A stretch of 64,000 bases of DNA from Planctomycetaceae bacterium. GTDB lineage: Bacteria > Planctomycetota > Planctomycetia > Planctomycetales > Planctomycetaceae. Of the stretch, positions 46,425 to 54,986 are shown piece after piece. A program made the translations under genes and the position numbers. Each line of letters starts with the position of its first letter. Positions within the stretch are counted from its first letter, which is position 1. The stretch is taken from positions 50,387-114,386 of the forward strand of contig JANSXP010000014.1 in assembly GCA_024742875.1 (NCBI GenBank), written 5' to 3'. The notes under the pieces were generated by a model. The model was not told the DNA's origin, did not search any database, and worked only from the letters and a program-made list of their open reading frames with translations.

Positions 46425-46528
46425 ACGTCGACGCGATTGGCAGGAGTTCTCACAGACCGTTGATCTCAATGCCCGTGGCAGACAACACCACTGGACAGAA
46501 TCCGCTGGACCAGACGATGGGGTGAGAC

Positions 46529-46571
46529 AAAAAAAGGGGCTGGCCGCAGCAGCGGCCAGCCCCTGATATTT
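46529..46571. terminator. bidirectional Rho-independent terminator
   Basis: A perfect 12-bp stem, GGGGCTGGCCGC / GCGGCCAGCCCC, with loop AGCA. It is flanked by AAAAAAA on the left and TGATATTTTTT on the right. It serves the unknown gene (+) and the FKBP gene (-). Confidence 0.92.
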
Positions 46572-46626
46572 TTTGGCTTCAGCAAATAGTGATTTGCCCC
46601 GACTCACCGTCAAGCGGTCACACCAA

Positions 46627-47319
46627 CTACTTGACGCTGATCAGTTCGATGTCGAAAATCAGCAGGCTGTTGGGAGGAATGGAACCGGGAGCTCGCTCGC
46701 CGTAGGCCAGATCAGGGCGAATGAACAGGCGATACTTCGCGCCCACCTTCATCAGCTGCAAAGCTTCCGTCCAGCCAGGAATGACCTGAGTCACACCAAA
46801 CGACACGGCGCGTTCACCCTCTGCCGGGGCGTCGCCTTTGTAAGACTCATCAAACACTTTTCCACTGAGCAGTTTGCCGCGGTAATGAGTGCTGACCGTG
46901 CTGTCTGTGGTTGGCTTCGCGCCGGTGCCTTCCTTGATCACCATGTACTGCAGACCGGACTTGGTGGTCTTCACGCCCGCCTTCTTCTTGTTTTCCACGA
47001 GGAATTTGCGGGCGGCCTCCAGATTCTCCTCGGAGGCTCGGGCCGCTTTCTCGGCCATCTTCTTCTGGAATTCCGTAAAGGCGGCCTGCAGCTGTTCCGC
47101 AGTCAGCTGCGGATCTTTGCCTTTGACACCCGCAGTGACGCCGGCAAAGAATTTATCCAGATCCAGCCCTTCAATCTCGCCGCCGACCTGACGGCCAATA
47201 TTCAGACCGATTCCGTAACTGATTTTTTCCTCGAGGGTCTTAAACTCGATTTTTTCGTCGGCGAGGGCCTGTCCGACAAGCAGCACGGCCGCAGACATGG
47301 CGGAAACAACAAAACGCAT
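46627..47319 (-). CDS. exported FKBP-type peptidyl-prolyl isomerase
   Basis: A 230-residue periplasmic isomerase of the Mip/FkpA type. A signal peptide (MRFVVSAMSAAVLLVGQALA) is followed by a helical dimerisation domain (25-115: LEEKISYGIGLNIGRQV, AARKFLVENKKK). The FKBP domain follows (about 125-228) with DESYKG, QVIPGWTEALQLM and YGERAPGSIPPNSLLIFDIEL. It helps fold exported proteins. The ATG at MRFVV is chosen over longer frames because it starts the signal peptide. It is followed by a strong terminator. Confidence 0.93.
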   Translation of the reverse strand: MRFVVSAMSAAVLLVGQALADEKIEFKTLEEKISYGIGLNIGRQVGGEIEGLDLDKFFAGVTAGVKGKDPQLTAEQLQAAFTEFQKKMAEKAARASEENLEAARKFLVENKKKAGVKTTKSGLQYMVIKEGTGAKPTTDSTVSTHYRGKLLSGKVFDESYKGDAPAEGERAVSFGVTQVIPGWTEALQLMKVGAKYRLFIRPDLAYGERAPGSIPPNSLLIFDIELISVK

Positions 47320-47451
47320 GGGTGGCTTTCTGACAAGGGTCAATTGGGAAGGACGCCCCATCATCGACCCCCACTGCCCCTGGAAAAAGACCGAGCGTCC
47401 GATTCGCCGCATGATTCTCTAAATCGGTCAGCCACACGAGGAACAATCACC

Positions 47452-48081
47452 TCACAACTTGTCATCGGGCTTACGACGTCGGCGGCGGGGAAATCGGATG
47501 GCACATCCCCGAGCGCCCGTTTTTGTGACCTCCGGCGTCTTTCCGCTTTGGATCGCTGCGATCGCCAGTTCCACCCAGGAGCGGGTCACATTTTCCGCCT
47601 TCGAGCTGTCATCCAGCGCCCCTTTGTAAACCACACGTCTGTCGCGATTGAGCACGAAAAACTCGGGCGTGTAAATGGCCCCAAAGGCTTTGGCGACCAG
47701 CTGGTCATCATCTCGCAGATAAAGGAAGTTGAACGCCTTGTCCTCGGCTCTGTCGATCATTTTCTTCAGGCTGTCGCCGTCCGTGGCATTGGAGTTGATC
47801 GCCACCACGCGAACCTGCCGCCCGGCTTCCCCGTATTTCTTCTGCAGGGCGATCAAACGGTCTTCATAGTCGACCGAGTAGGGGCACGTATTGCTGGTGA
47901 AACAGACAACAAGAATGGGCGTCTGCTCCAGTTCCCTGGTGCCATAAAACTCGCCGTCCACACCTTCCAGCGCATCAAAAACGGGTGCGCGGTCACCAAC
48001 ATCCAGGCTCACAGACTGAGCATCTGCCCGACCACCGACCAACAGCAGCACCGCAATAGCGATCCGCACCAAATCGGCCAT
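47452..48081 (-). CDS. exported redoxin (thioredoxin-fold) protein
   Basis: A 209-residue protein with a signal peptide (DLVRIAIAVLLLVGGRADA). The thioredoxin-fold domain covers about 28-190. The active-site region is VVCFTSNTCPYS with C60 and C66. In the usual CNHCPY-type family the motif is CxxC; here the first position is Ser (SNTC), leaving C66 as the probable reactive Cys. A basic C-terminal tail (RFPRRRRRKPDDK) is unusual. It probably acts as a periplasmic peroxidase or thiol reductant. The start MADLVRIAI is chosen for the signal peptide. Confidence 0.82.
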   Translation of the reverse strand: MADLVRIAIAVLLLVGGRADAQSVSLDVGDRAPVFDALEGVDGEFYGTRELEQTPILVVCFTSNTCPYSVDYEDRLIALQKKYGEAGRQVRVVAINSNATDGDSLKKMIDRAEDKAFNFLYLRDDDQLVAKAFGAIYTPEFFVLNRDRRVVYKGALDDSSKAENVTRSWVELAIAAIQSGKTPEVTKTGARGCAIRFPRRRRRKPDDKL

Positions 48082-48249
48082 GTTTCTGAACCAGGAATCC
48101 CGCTCGCGCACAGACCGGCAGACTTTAGGAAAACTCCAGCATTTGCCAAAAAACCTCAAGTTGGCGCTCAGGCGGTTACGATCACACGAATAAGGCAAAA
48201 TCCGATCCTCTGCTCTTTACGGCCGACAGCCGGATACAGGTACGTCGCA

Positions 48250-49110
48250 ATGAAACGATTCCTCACCATCACCATCCTGACAATCTGTGCTGGATTGTCT
48301 ACCGCACAATCCTCGCAGGCCTGCATGTATATCCCCTGGCTGGACCCCTTCGCGTGGATGGGTTTTTATGGCTGCGGTTACGGTGGCTGTGGCTACAACC
48401 CTTGTGGTTACGGTGGCTGCAACAACTACGGTGTGATGCCACAGGTTTATGCCCCTCAGGCCCCCCTCTACGCAGCGCCGCAGACACTGAACTATCCGGT
48501 CACCCCAGCGAGCCCCGGCTGCAACTGCACGAGTTCCGCCCCCCAGCCGACACTGACCGCCGTACAGGTCCCGGTCACGACTTATCGGGCGGTTACCCAG
48601 TACGTGCCGCAAACGACTTATCGAACCCAATACCGCACGGTGAGCCCAGGTGCAGTCTCGTCTACTTATGGAACGTACCCGTCTGTGCCAGCATACACCG
48701 CTCCGCGGTCCGCCTACAGCTACGGAACCGCCTACACACCATACAGCACAGCCATAGTGACGCCCTCGTATGCCCCACCGACGTTCGCCTCACCCACGCT
48801 GGCCCAGAGCTATCCCGTTCAGAGTTACCCGACTCAGAGCTACGCTCCACCAACGTACGCCTCACAGACGTTTTCTGCTCCAACCATCCCATCACAGGTC
48901 TACCCCAGCCCGACACCGGAGTCCTTCAGCACGCCGTCCATCCCAACCCCCATTGCTTCACCTGTCCCTGGTGACATTTACGGTGATCACGAATACCCGA
49001 CTCAGTCAGCCGTACGACCACAACCGACAGCACGTGCCTACACGCCCGCCGTTCGTCAGGCCTCATGGGCCCAGCCAGCAACCAACCGCTATCCACTTTC
49101 CGTGCGATAA
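48250..49110 (+). CDS. exported Cys/Tyr/Pro-rich low-complexity protein
   Basis: A 286-residue protein. A signal peptide (MKRFLTITILTICAGLSTAQ) is followed by a Cys/Gly/Tyr-rich block (FYGCGYGGCGYNPCGYGGC, residues about 40-58). A Pro/Ser/Thr/Tyr-rich tail follows with repeated QSYP and PTYAS-like pieces. The Cys block suggests disulfide cross-links; the tail resembles stalk-like or cell-wall-associated proteins. I know no characterised homologue. A strong terminator follows. A long open frame upstream in the same frame is antisense to the redoxin and FKBP genes and is not used. Confidence 0.78.
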   Translation: MKRFLTITILTICAGLSTAQSSQACMYIPWLDPFAWMGFYGCGYGGCGYNPCGYGGCNNYGVMPQVYAPQAPLYAAPQTLNYPVTPASPGCNCTSSAPQPTLTAVQVPVTTYRAVTQYVPQTTYRTQYRTVSPGAVSSTYGTYPSVPAYTAPRSAYSYGTAYTPYSTAIVTPSYAPPTFASPTLAQSYPVQSYPTQSYAPPTYASQTFSAPTIPSQVYPSPTPESFSTPSIPTPIASPVPGDIYGDHEYPTQSAVRPQPTARAYTPAVRQASWAQPATNRYPLSVR

Positions 49111-49138
49111 ACGGCAGCCGCCTGAGTACGCAAAAGAA

Positions 49139-49177
49139 AAAGGCCACCTCAACAGAGGTGGCCTTTCTTTTGTTTTT
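49139..49177 (+). terminator. Rho-independent terminator after the Cys/Tyr-rich gene
   Basis: AAAGGCCACCTC (49139-49150) pairs with GAGGTGGCCTTT (49155-49166) around loop AACA. A T-rich stretch (CTTTTGTTTTT) follows. The A-run on the left allows it to serve the convergent sufD gene too. Confidence 0.9.
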
Positions 49178-49213
49178 CAATACCGTGTCACGACGAACGC
49201 GGTGACAGCGGAA

Positions 49214-50542
49214 TCACACCGTCATGGACTCAATCCCCAGCTTGCCCTGTACCGTGCGACTAAGCGTCTCCCGCACGATTTCGATGGGAATGCGGTCGTA
49301 CACCTGCTGGAAGAATCCTTCCACGATCATGTGCATGGCTTCGTTTTCCATGATGCCACGACTCTGGGCGTAGAAGATCTGCTCCTCATCCACCCGACCA
49401 GTGGTGGCACCGTGTGTACAGCGAACGTCATCCGCCTCAATTTCCAGTCCAGGGATACTGTCACAGCGTGCGTCGCCGCTGAGCATCAATGCATCGCTCC
49501 GCTGGTAACCATCGGTTTGCTGGGCAGCTTCATCCACTTTGATCATGCCTCGCCAGATGACTCGAGACTCGTCGCGCAGCACCTCCTTATAGAGCAGGTC
49601 ACTGTGCGTTCCCTGTGCCTGATGGTGCTGCTGGGTGTAGTAGCTGATCTTCTGACGATCGCTGGTGAAGGTGACCCCGTTGACTTCCGCCGACGCGGCA
49701 CGCCCGGCCAGATTGACGTCCTGGTGAATGTGGCTGAGCTTGCTTCCCAGACCGACGACAGTCCACTGCAGCGAAGCTTCGCTGGCGACGTTACCCGCCT
49801 GGTGAGCAAAGTGCCAAGTCTTCTGACTCCAGTTTTGCAGCTGCACGTATCGCAGGTTGGCGTGTTTGCCGACAATCAGCTCGACGCAGCCCACGTGCAG
49901 CCCTTCCGTGTCTTCCTCGGCTGATGTTGTTTCCTCGAGCAGCGTGGCGCGTGCTTCATCTTCGACAATGATCAGCGTGTGGCCAAAGTCGGCCACACCG
50001 CTGCGTGTGTGAGCAATGAGGCTGTGCAGTGGCACGTCAGCTTCCACGCCTTTGGGGACATAAAGCAGTGTTCCACTTGTCCAGAAGGCCGCATGCCAGG
50101 CAGCAAAGCGGTCGGCATCAGGCTGCACAGCCTGCTTCATGAAGTAGGGCTCCAGCAACTCGCGGTGCTGCTCAAGCATAGTCTGCAGATCACCAAACAG
50201 AATGCCCTTTGAAGCCAGTTCATCGCTGAACGCGGAGTGCACCATGCGGCCGTCGACGTGCTGAATGTTCCCGCCATACTCGGTTTCATCAGCCAGCAGA
50301 GTGCTCACAGAGGCGGCATCAGCACCTTCAGCGGCTGGTCGAAACTTCGCCGCGTTGAACACTCGCAGGTCGACACGCTTGAATTCTTCCGGATCAAGAT
50401 CCTCTTCCAGCAGCGTGCAGTACCGCTCGAAGGCCACGCGGCGGGCCTGTGTGATCCAGTCGGCCTCTGTCCGCAAAGACAGAAACTCCTCGAAGACTTC
50501 CGCCGAGAATCCGATGCGATCAATGTTGATTGTGGCTGTCAT
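49214..50542 (-). CDS. sufD: Fe-S cluster assembly protein SufD
   Basis: A 442-residue SufD, partner of SufB and SufC in the SufBC2D scaffold. The N-terminal helical part and the beta-helix core are typical. The core ends with SGDARCDSIPGLEIEADDVRCTHGATTGRVDEEQIFYAQSRG (here split), including the C/H region of the family. It is the last gene of the suf cluster. The gap of about 145 bases to sufB contains no obvious terminator, so co-transcription is likely. Confidence 0.93.
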   Translation of the reverse strand: MTATINIDRIGFSAEVFEEFLSLRTEADWITQARRVAFERYCTLLEEDLDPEEFKRVDLRVFNAAKFRPAAEGADAASVSTLLADETEYGGNIQHVDGRMVHSAFSDELASKGILFGDLQTMLEQHRELLEPYFMKQAVQPDADRFAAWHAAFWTSGTLLYVPKGVEADVPLHSLIAHTRSGVADFGHTLIIVEDEARATLLEETTSAEEDTEGLHVGCVELIVGKHANLRYVQLQNWSQKTWHFAHQAGNVASEASLQWTVVGLGSKLSHIHQDVNLAGRAASAEVNGVTFTSDRQKISYYTQQHHQAQGTHSDLLYKEVLRDESRVIWRGMIKVDEAAQQTDGYQRSDALMLSGDARCDSIPGLEIEADDVRCTHGATTGRVDEEQIFYAQSRGIMENEAMHMIVEGFFQQVYDRIPIEIVRETLSRTVQGKLGIESMTV

Positions 50543-50688
50543 CGTTTGATCAGTTATGAATGGCCCGCTGCCAGCTGCAGACGGACGGGGAGGTGGATCG
50601 CCGCTGAATCACAACTTCAGCGGCGAGGTTGTCGCCGGCACATTTGCGTGCCACTGTTGCCAGCCTGAGCCGACAGTCCGCGGTTCGC

Positions 50689-52104
50689 CTAGCCGACACT
50701 GCCTTCCATTTGCAGCTCGATGAGTCGATTCATCTCGACGGCGTACTCCATAGGCAGCTCTTTCACGAGCGGCTCGATAAAGCCGGTCACGATCATCGCA
50801 CTGGCTTCCGCCTCTGTCAGCCCACGGCTCATCAGGTAGAACAGCTGCTCTTCAGCAATTTTGCTGACGCTCGCTTCGTGCTCAATGGCCACGTCCTGCT
50901 CTTCCACTTCAATATACGGGTAGGTGTCGCTTTTGCTCTGCGGATCCAGAATCAGTGCGTCACAGACCACGTTGCTCTTGCAGTGGTGAGCCCCGTCTTC
51001 CACTTTCACCAGACCGCGATAGCTGCCGCGACCGCCGTCTTTGCTGATGCTCTTGCTGACAATACGACTGCTGGTGTGCGGAGCGCAATGCACCATCTTG
51101 GCACCAGCGTCCTGGTGCTGCCCTTTGCTCGCAAATGCGATGGAGAGCGTCTCACCACGAGCGCCCGGTTCCATCAGGTAGATGGCCGGATACTTCATCG
51201 TCAGCTTGCTCCCGAGGTTACCGTCCACCCACTCCATCAGAGAATCGCCATAAGCCATGGCACGCTTGGTGACCAGGTTGTAGACGTTGCTCGACCAGTT
51301 CTGGATGGTCGTATAACGGAAGCGACCGCCGCGTTTGACAACAATCTCCACCACCGCACTGTGCAGGCTGTCACTGCTGTAAGTGGGAGCCGTGCAGCCT
51401 TCCACGTAATGAGCAGACGCCCCTTCATCAACGATGATCAGCGTCCGTTCAAACTGCCCCATGTTCTGGCTGTTGATGCGGAAGTAGGCCTGCAGCGGGA
51501 AATCGATGTTCACGCCGGGAGGAACGTAGATAAACGAACCACCGGACCACACAGCACTGTTGAGCGCGGCGAACTTGTTGTCTTCCGGCGGGATAATCTT
51601 CGCAAAGTGCTCACGAAAGATCTCCGGATGATCACGCAGAGCTGAGTCAGTATCAGTGAACAATACGCCCTGCTTGGCCAGATCTTCCTGCAGACTGCCG
51701 TACACCACTTCGGACTCGTACTGAGCCTTCACTCCGGCCAGATACTTCTTTTCCGCTTCCGGGATCCCCAGCCGGTCGTAAGTTTTGCGAATGTCCTCAG
51801 GAACGTCATCCCAGCTGCGTTCCTGCCCTTTGGCGGCCTTCATGTAGTAGAAGATGTCGTCAAAGTTGAGGTCCGCCATGTCGCCGCCCCAGTTGGGCAT
51901 GGGGCGCGACTCGAAAATTTCCAGAGACCGAAGACGGAAGTCCCGCATCCAGCCTGGCTCATTTTTCATTTCGGAAATCTGCCCGACAATCTCGCGATCA
52001 AGCCCCTTGCGGCTTTTGAATTCGTAGTTGTCGGTGGAGTCATGAAATCCGAACTGGTAATCGCCAACGCCTACGTCAGCTTTTTCTGGGGCATCAGTGC
52101 TCAT
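50689..52104 (-). CDS. sufB: Fe-S cluster assembly protein SufB
   Basis: A 471-residue SufB, the cluster-building subunit. Recognisable pieces are [18 protein letters not shown] ([11 protein letters not shown]), [43 protein letters not shown] and MDALILDP-type [16 protein letters not shown] conserved Cys (in EGCTAP) is present. Length is normal. It follows sufC after a 235-base gap that holds an 11-bp tandem repeat. Confidence 0.95.
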   Translation of the reverse strand: MSTDAPEKADVGVGDYQFGFHDSTDNYEFKSRKGLDREIVGQISEMKNEPGWMRDFRLRSLEIFESRPMPNWGGDMADLNFDDIFYYMKAAKGQERSWDDVPEDIRKTYDRLGIPEAEKKYLAGVKAQYESEVVYGSLQEDLAKQGVLFTDTDSALRDHPEIFREHFAKIIPPEDNKFAALNSAVWSGGSFIYVPPGVNIDFPLQAYFRINSQNMGQFERTLIIVDEGASAHYVEGCTAPTYSSDSLHSAVVEIVVKRGGRFRYTTIQNWSSNVYNLVTKRAMAYGDSLMEWVDGNLGSKLTMKYPAIYLMEPGARGETLSIAFASKGQHQDAGAKMVHCAPHTSSRIVSKSISKDGGRGSYRGLVKVEDGAHHCKSNVVCDALILDPQSKSDTYPYIEVEEQDVAIEHEASVSKIAEEQLFYLMSRGLTEAEASAMIVTGFIEPLVKELPMEYAVEMNRLIELQMEGSVG

Positions 52105-52243
52105 GATAGTTCTTTCGATCTGAAGATCGGGTGGAGTCTGTTCGTATTTCCCGGGAGCGGGCGTCCGTGGCCCCGGGGGATGGTCAGTCAGACGGTTGAG
52201 TCACCCCGGCCGCAGAGCAGCTCGACTTTGAGCAACGATGTGG

Positions 52244-52298
52244 CATCCTTGGGGCATCCTTGGGGCATCCTTGGGGCATCCGTGGGGCATCCGTGGGG
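52244..52298. repeat. 11-bp tandem repeat in the sufC-sufB gap
   Basis: Five head-to-tail 11-base units: CATCCTTGGGG three times, then CATCCGTGGGG twice. The unit is not a multiple of three and lies outside genes. Confidence 0.9.
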
Positions 52299-52338
52299 CA
52301 ACATGGCGCAACGGCTGGACTCAACCGGCAAAGGGTCA

Positions 52339-53148
52339 TTAAACGGAGGCCGCTTCTGCCTGTGCGTTGTCCGCCGCAGCTTCCGGATGACGTTCGCGAA
52401 TCTTCGCATAGCCGTTGGCGTGCAGATCGTGAGCCAATGAGGCATCTCCGGTTTCCACAATCCGGCCGCCCAGCATCACATGCGTGTACTTGGGTGGGTT
52501 GTACTCCAGCAGTCGCTCGTGATGGGTGATGATCAGCACGCCCATCTCCGGGCCGCTCAGCTTCGCCAGACCTTCGCTGACAACGCGAACCGCGTCACTG
52601 TCCAGCCCGCTGTCCGTTTCGTCCAGAATCGCGAACTTCGGCTGCAGCATGGCCATCTGCAGAATTTCCATGCGTTTCTTCTCACCGCCCGAAAAGCCGT
52701 CGTTCAGGTATCGTCGAGCAAACTCAACGTCCATCCCCAGCTCTTCCATGCGGGCCTTAATTTCCTTGCGAAATTCACGCATGCCAACCAGCCCTTCACC
52801 CTCTTTTCGATCAGGGTTGCGGATGTTGCTGATCGCGTGACGAATGAAGTCCGCCACTTTGACGCCGGGAATCACAACCGGATACTGGAATGCCAGGAAC
52901 ATCCCCAGACGGGCACGTTCGTCAGCCTCAAGTTCGGTGATATTAACGCCATCGATCTCGATGGTGCCGCCCGTGATTTCGTAGTTGGGGTGCCCGGCCA
53001 GTGCGTAGGCCAGCGTGCTTTTCCCCGAACCGTTGGGGCCCATCAGTGCGTGAATTTCGCCCTGACGAATTTCCATATTCACACCCTTGAGAATGGGTGT
53101 GTCGGCGACAGAGACATGCAGGTCGGTAATTTTGAGCAGGCTGCTCAT
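52339..53148 (-). CDS. sufC: Fe-S cluster assembly ATPase SufC
   Basis: A 269-residue ABC-type ATPase of the SUF scaffold. Walker A is GPNGSGKST (residues 37-45), the signature FSGGEKKRMEIL follows, and Walker B is FAILDETDSGLD, all in order. It opens with MSSLLKITDLHVSV, the normal family start. Upstream stands nuoB, which is not a normal member of a suf operon. Confidence 0.95.
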   Translation of the reverse strand: MSSLLKITDLHVSVADTPILKGVNMEIRQGEIHALMGPNGSGKSTLAYALAGHPNYEITGGTIEIDGVNITELEADERARLGMFLAFQYPVVIPGVKVADFIRHAISNIRNPDRKEGEGLVGMREFRKEIKARMEELGMDVEFARRYLNDGFSGGEKKRMEILQMAMLQPKFAILDETDSGLDSDAVRVVSEGLAKLSGPEMGVLIITHHERLLEYNPPKYTHVMLGGRIVETGDASLAHDLHANGYAKIRERHPEAAADNAQAEAASV

Positions 53149-53275
53149 GGCAATCGCAATTCCGTGGTAAGGCGTTCTGATAGAACGCGGGTCAGTCAAA
53201 CTGGACTCAATTTTAAAAACATTCCGCGGTGGCGACGCAGAACAACAGTCACGGACAGACCGTGATCGCTCCGAA

Positions 53276-53812
53276 TCAGACGTTCAGAGCGGAGTAGCCG
53301 GAGTGGTGAGGGACCGGCAGGGTGGACTCTCCACGAGTGATTTTTCGGGCTTTGATCTTATCCTGAATTCTCATCAGACCTTCGAGCAGGGCTTCCGGTC
53401 GAGGGGGGCAGCCGGGGACGTAAACATCAACCGGTACCACCAGGTCCACACCCTTCACCACGTGATAGCCGTGCTTGAAGTAGGGACCACCGCCAACCGT
53501 GCAGGCGCCCATGGCGATCACGTATTTGGGGTCAGCCATCTGCTCGTACAGACGACGCACCCGACTGGCCATCTTATGAGTCACCGTACCGGCAACGATC
53601 ATCAGGTCCGCCTGACGGGGCGTCGCTCGAAACGCGCCCGCACCAAAGCGGTCGATGTCGTACTTGCTGGCACCGGTGGCCATCATCTCGATCGCACAGC
53701 AGGCCAAACCAAACGTCATCGGCCAGATACTGGACTGCTGACCCCAGTTCATGGCGTCTTCCAGTGTGGTTGTGATGACGTTTTCTTCGAACCGTCCTTC
53801 AATCCATGTCAT
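53276..53812 (-). CDS. nuoB: NADH-quinone oxidoreductase subunit B
   Basis: A 178-residue NuoB, the complex I subunit that holds the N2 [4Fe-4S] cluster beside the quinone site. Ligands are visible: the Cys pair in [10 protein letters not shown], the Cys in GACTVGGG and the Cys in VPGCPPRPE. The start [11 protein letters not shown] is preferred to an upstream in-frame ATG. No other nuo gene is near, which is odd because nuoB usually lies in a nuoA-N operon. It sits between sufR-like and sufC genes. Its cluster could make it a client of SUF, but it might also be an isolated homologue with another role. Confidence 0.93.
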   Translation of the reverse strand: MTWIEGRFEENVITTTLEDAMNWGQQSSIWPMTFGLACCAIEMMATGASKYDIDRFGAGAFRATPRQADLMIVAGTVTHKMASRVRRLYEQMADPKYVIAMGACTVGGGPYFKHGYHVVKGVDLVVPVDVYVPGCPPRPEALLEGLMRIQDKIKARKITRGESTLPVPHHSGYSALNV

Positions 53813-53998
53813 GTCGGTCGATATCCTTCGAACTTCTACCTGATTGAGTCGCAGTCTGACTGAGTCCTGTAACGCCACATCACAGGGAACTGCTTGCCGC
53901 AAACTCTATCAGGCTAAACACTTGTTTCCAATGCCCCGGCGCGATTCCAGCGATTGGGATCGTCCGATTTCCAATCATCAAAACGTTCGCCCCGCTGG

Positions 53999-54646
53999 TC
54001 AGAGCGAGTTGCCGGGCGTCTCCTCTGCTACCTGCACCTCGAACTCGCAACAGTGATGTCCGTCCCGACATCGATTGCGAAACTCGACCGGCGCACCAAT
54101 CACCTCTTCCAGCACCCGACGTTCAATCTGGCAAATGGTCTCGTCCACGTCAGCCAGCATCGGAAACGGGCAGTTTGTCTCTCTCAGAATGGGCAGGGCC
54201 ATCGAGTGGTCAGACTCGACGTTGAATCCGCTGGCTCGCATCTCGTCCGCCAACTCGTCCACGCTTTGTTCGACCGACTCAGAAACCGCCAGACGCTTGC
54301 GAAACCGATCTGCCAGACGCTCCTGCACCTGCAGAATCAGACGCTCTTTCACGTCCGATTCCTCCAGCCCCACGATCGATTCCCACAAAACAACAGCCAG
54401 TTCGCGGTAGTCCTCACCCAGCGAATGCAGTCCCTCAGCCGTCACGCGATAGACGTTTTTGGGGCGTCCTCGCGTCTGTGACCGTTTTTCGCACGCCAGC
54501 AGGCCGGACGCTTCCAGCCGGGCAATTCGCTGACGCACGGCGGTCCGTGTCACCCCCAATTCATCGCACAATGATTGAATATCCGCGCCCGCCGTGCGGT
54601 GCAGATGCTCAATGATTTCGCGATCTCGAGAGTCCAGCGTGGACAT
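53999..54646 (-). CDS. SufR-like Fe-S-sensing transcription regulator
   Basis: A 215-residue regulator. Residues 5-65 form a winged HTH (IIEHLHRTAGADIQSLCDELGV, VRQRIARLEASGLL). The C-terminal half carries cysteines as in SufR: C159 (ETNCPF), C172 (after 12 residues), C193 and C199/C200 (CRDGHHCC). Such proteins bind a [4Fe-4S] cluster and repress suf genes when the cluster is present. Two palindromes lie in the 110 bases upstream. It is the first gene of the run leading into nuoB and sufCBD. Confidence 0.85.
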   Translation of the reverse strand: MSTLDSRDREIIEHLHRTAGADIQSLCDELGVTRTAVRQRIARLEASGLLACEKRSQTRGRPKNVYRVTAEGLHSLGEDYRELAVVLWESIVGLEESDVKERLILQVQERLADRFRKRLAVSESVEQSVDELADEMRASGFNVESDHSMALPILRETNCPFPMLADVDETICQIERRVLEEVIGAPVEFRNRCRDGHHCCEFEVQVAEETPGNSL

Positions 54647-54711
54647 AATCCCGCCCGAAAGTGGTCCAGAGACAGAGCCTGTGATCGACGGATTTTACGG
54701 CTGCCATTCTA

Positions 54712-54733
54712 TTTGGCAATTCCCCCTGCCAAA
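54712..54733. promoter_or_regulatory. palindrome TTTGGCA-N8-TGCCAAA, candidate SufR operator
   Basis: The 7-bp arms are exact reverse complements with an 8-base spacer. The site lies about 66-87 bases upstream of the sufR-like ATG, a usual place for an autorepressor operator. Confidence 0.55.
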
Positions 54734-54743
54734 AATGAACAAA

Positions 54744-54760
54744 CTGAGATCTGGTCTCAG
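54744..54760. promoter_or_regulatory. second palindrome CTGAGA-N5-TCTCAG
   Basis: Perfect 6-bp arms with spacer TCTGG, just upstream of the first palindrome. It may be a second operator or a coincidence. Confidence 0.35.
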
Positions 54761-54986
54761 CAGGAGCACTCAAAGCAGAGTACGTGGGCTGACTCACAGC
54801 GGCGGCGACCGAACAATTTGCCCAGATGCAGAGCTGCACCGGGAACCCCCAATCAACGATTTGCGGGATCTGGCTGGCCACAATGGAGGCCACGGAAGCA
54901 TGGGGACTGCCCGGCCGAAACGTAGCGCAGCGGCCGTGCTAAAAAGCCGCACAACCGCGGGACAGGGCAGACAGATGGCCCCAAGC

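Larger units (their letters stand above)
54647..54986. other. intergenic region upstream of the sufR-like gene
   Basis: Besides the two palindromes, no gene is seen. The left end should carry the sufR promoter. The right end is the 3' flank of the M50 fusion gene, where a weak CCGC-GCGG stem followed by CTTTTT (minus strand) may terminate its transcript. Confidence 0.5.

Noticed and set aside
46573..48249. Upstream in-frame extension of the Cys/Tyr-rich gene
   Set aside because: It runs antisense across the FKBP and redoxin genes; the signal peptide at 48250 marks the true start.
52244..52298. Tandem repeat as a CRISPR array
   Set aside because: Units are 11 bases long with no spacers between them and no cas gene is near.
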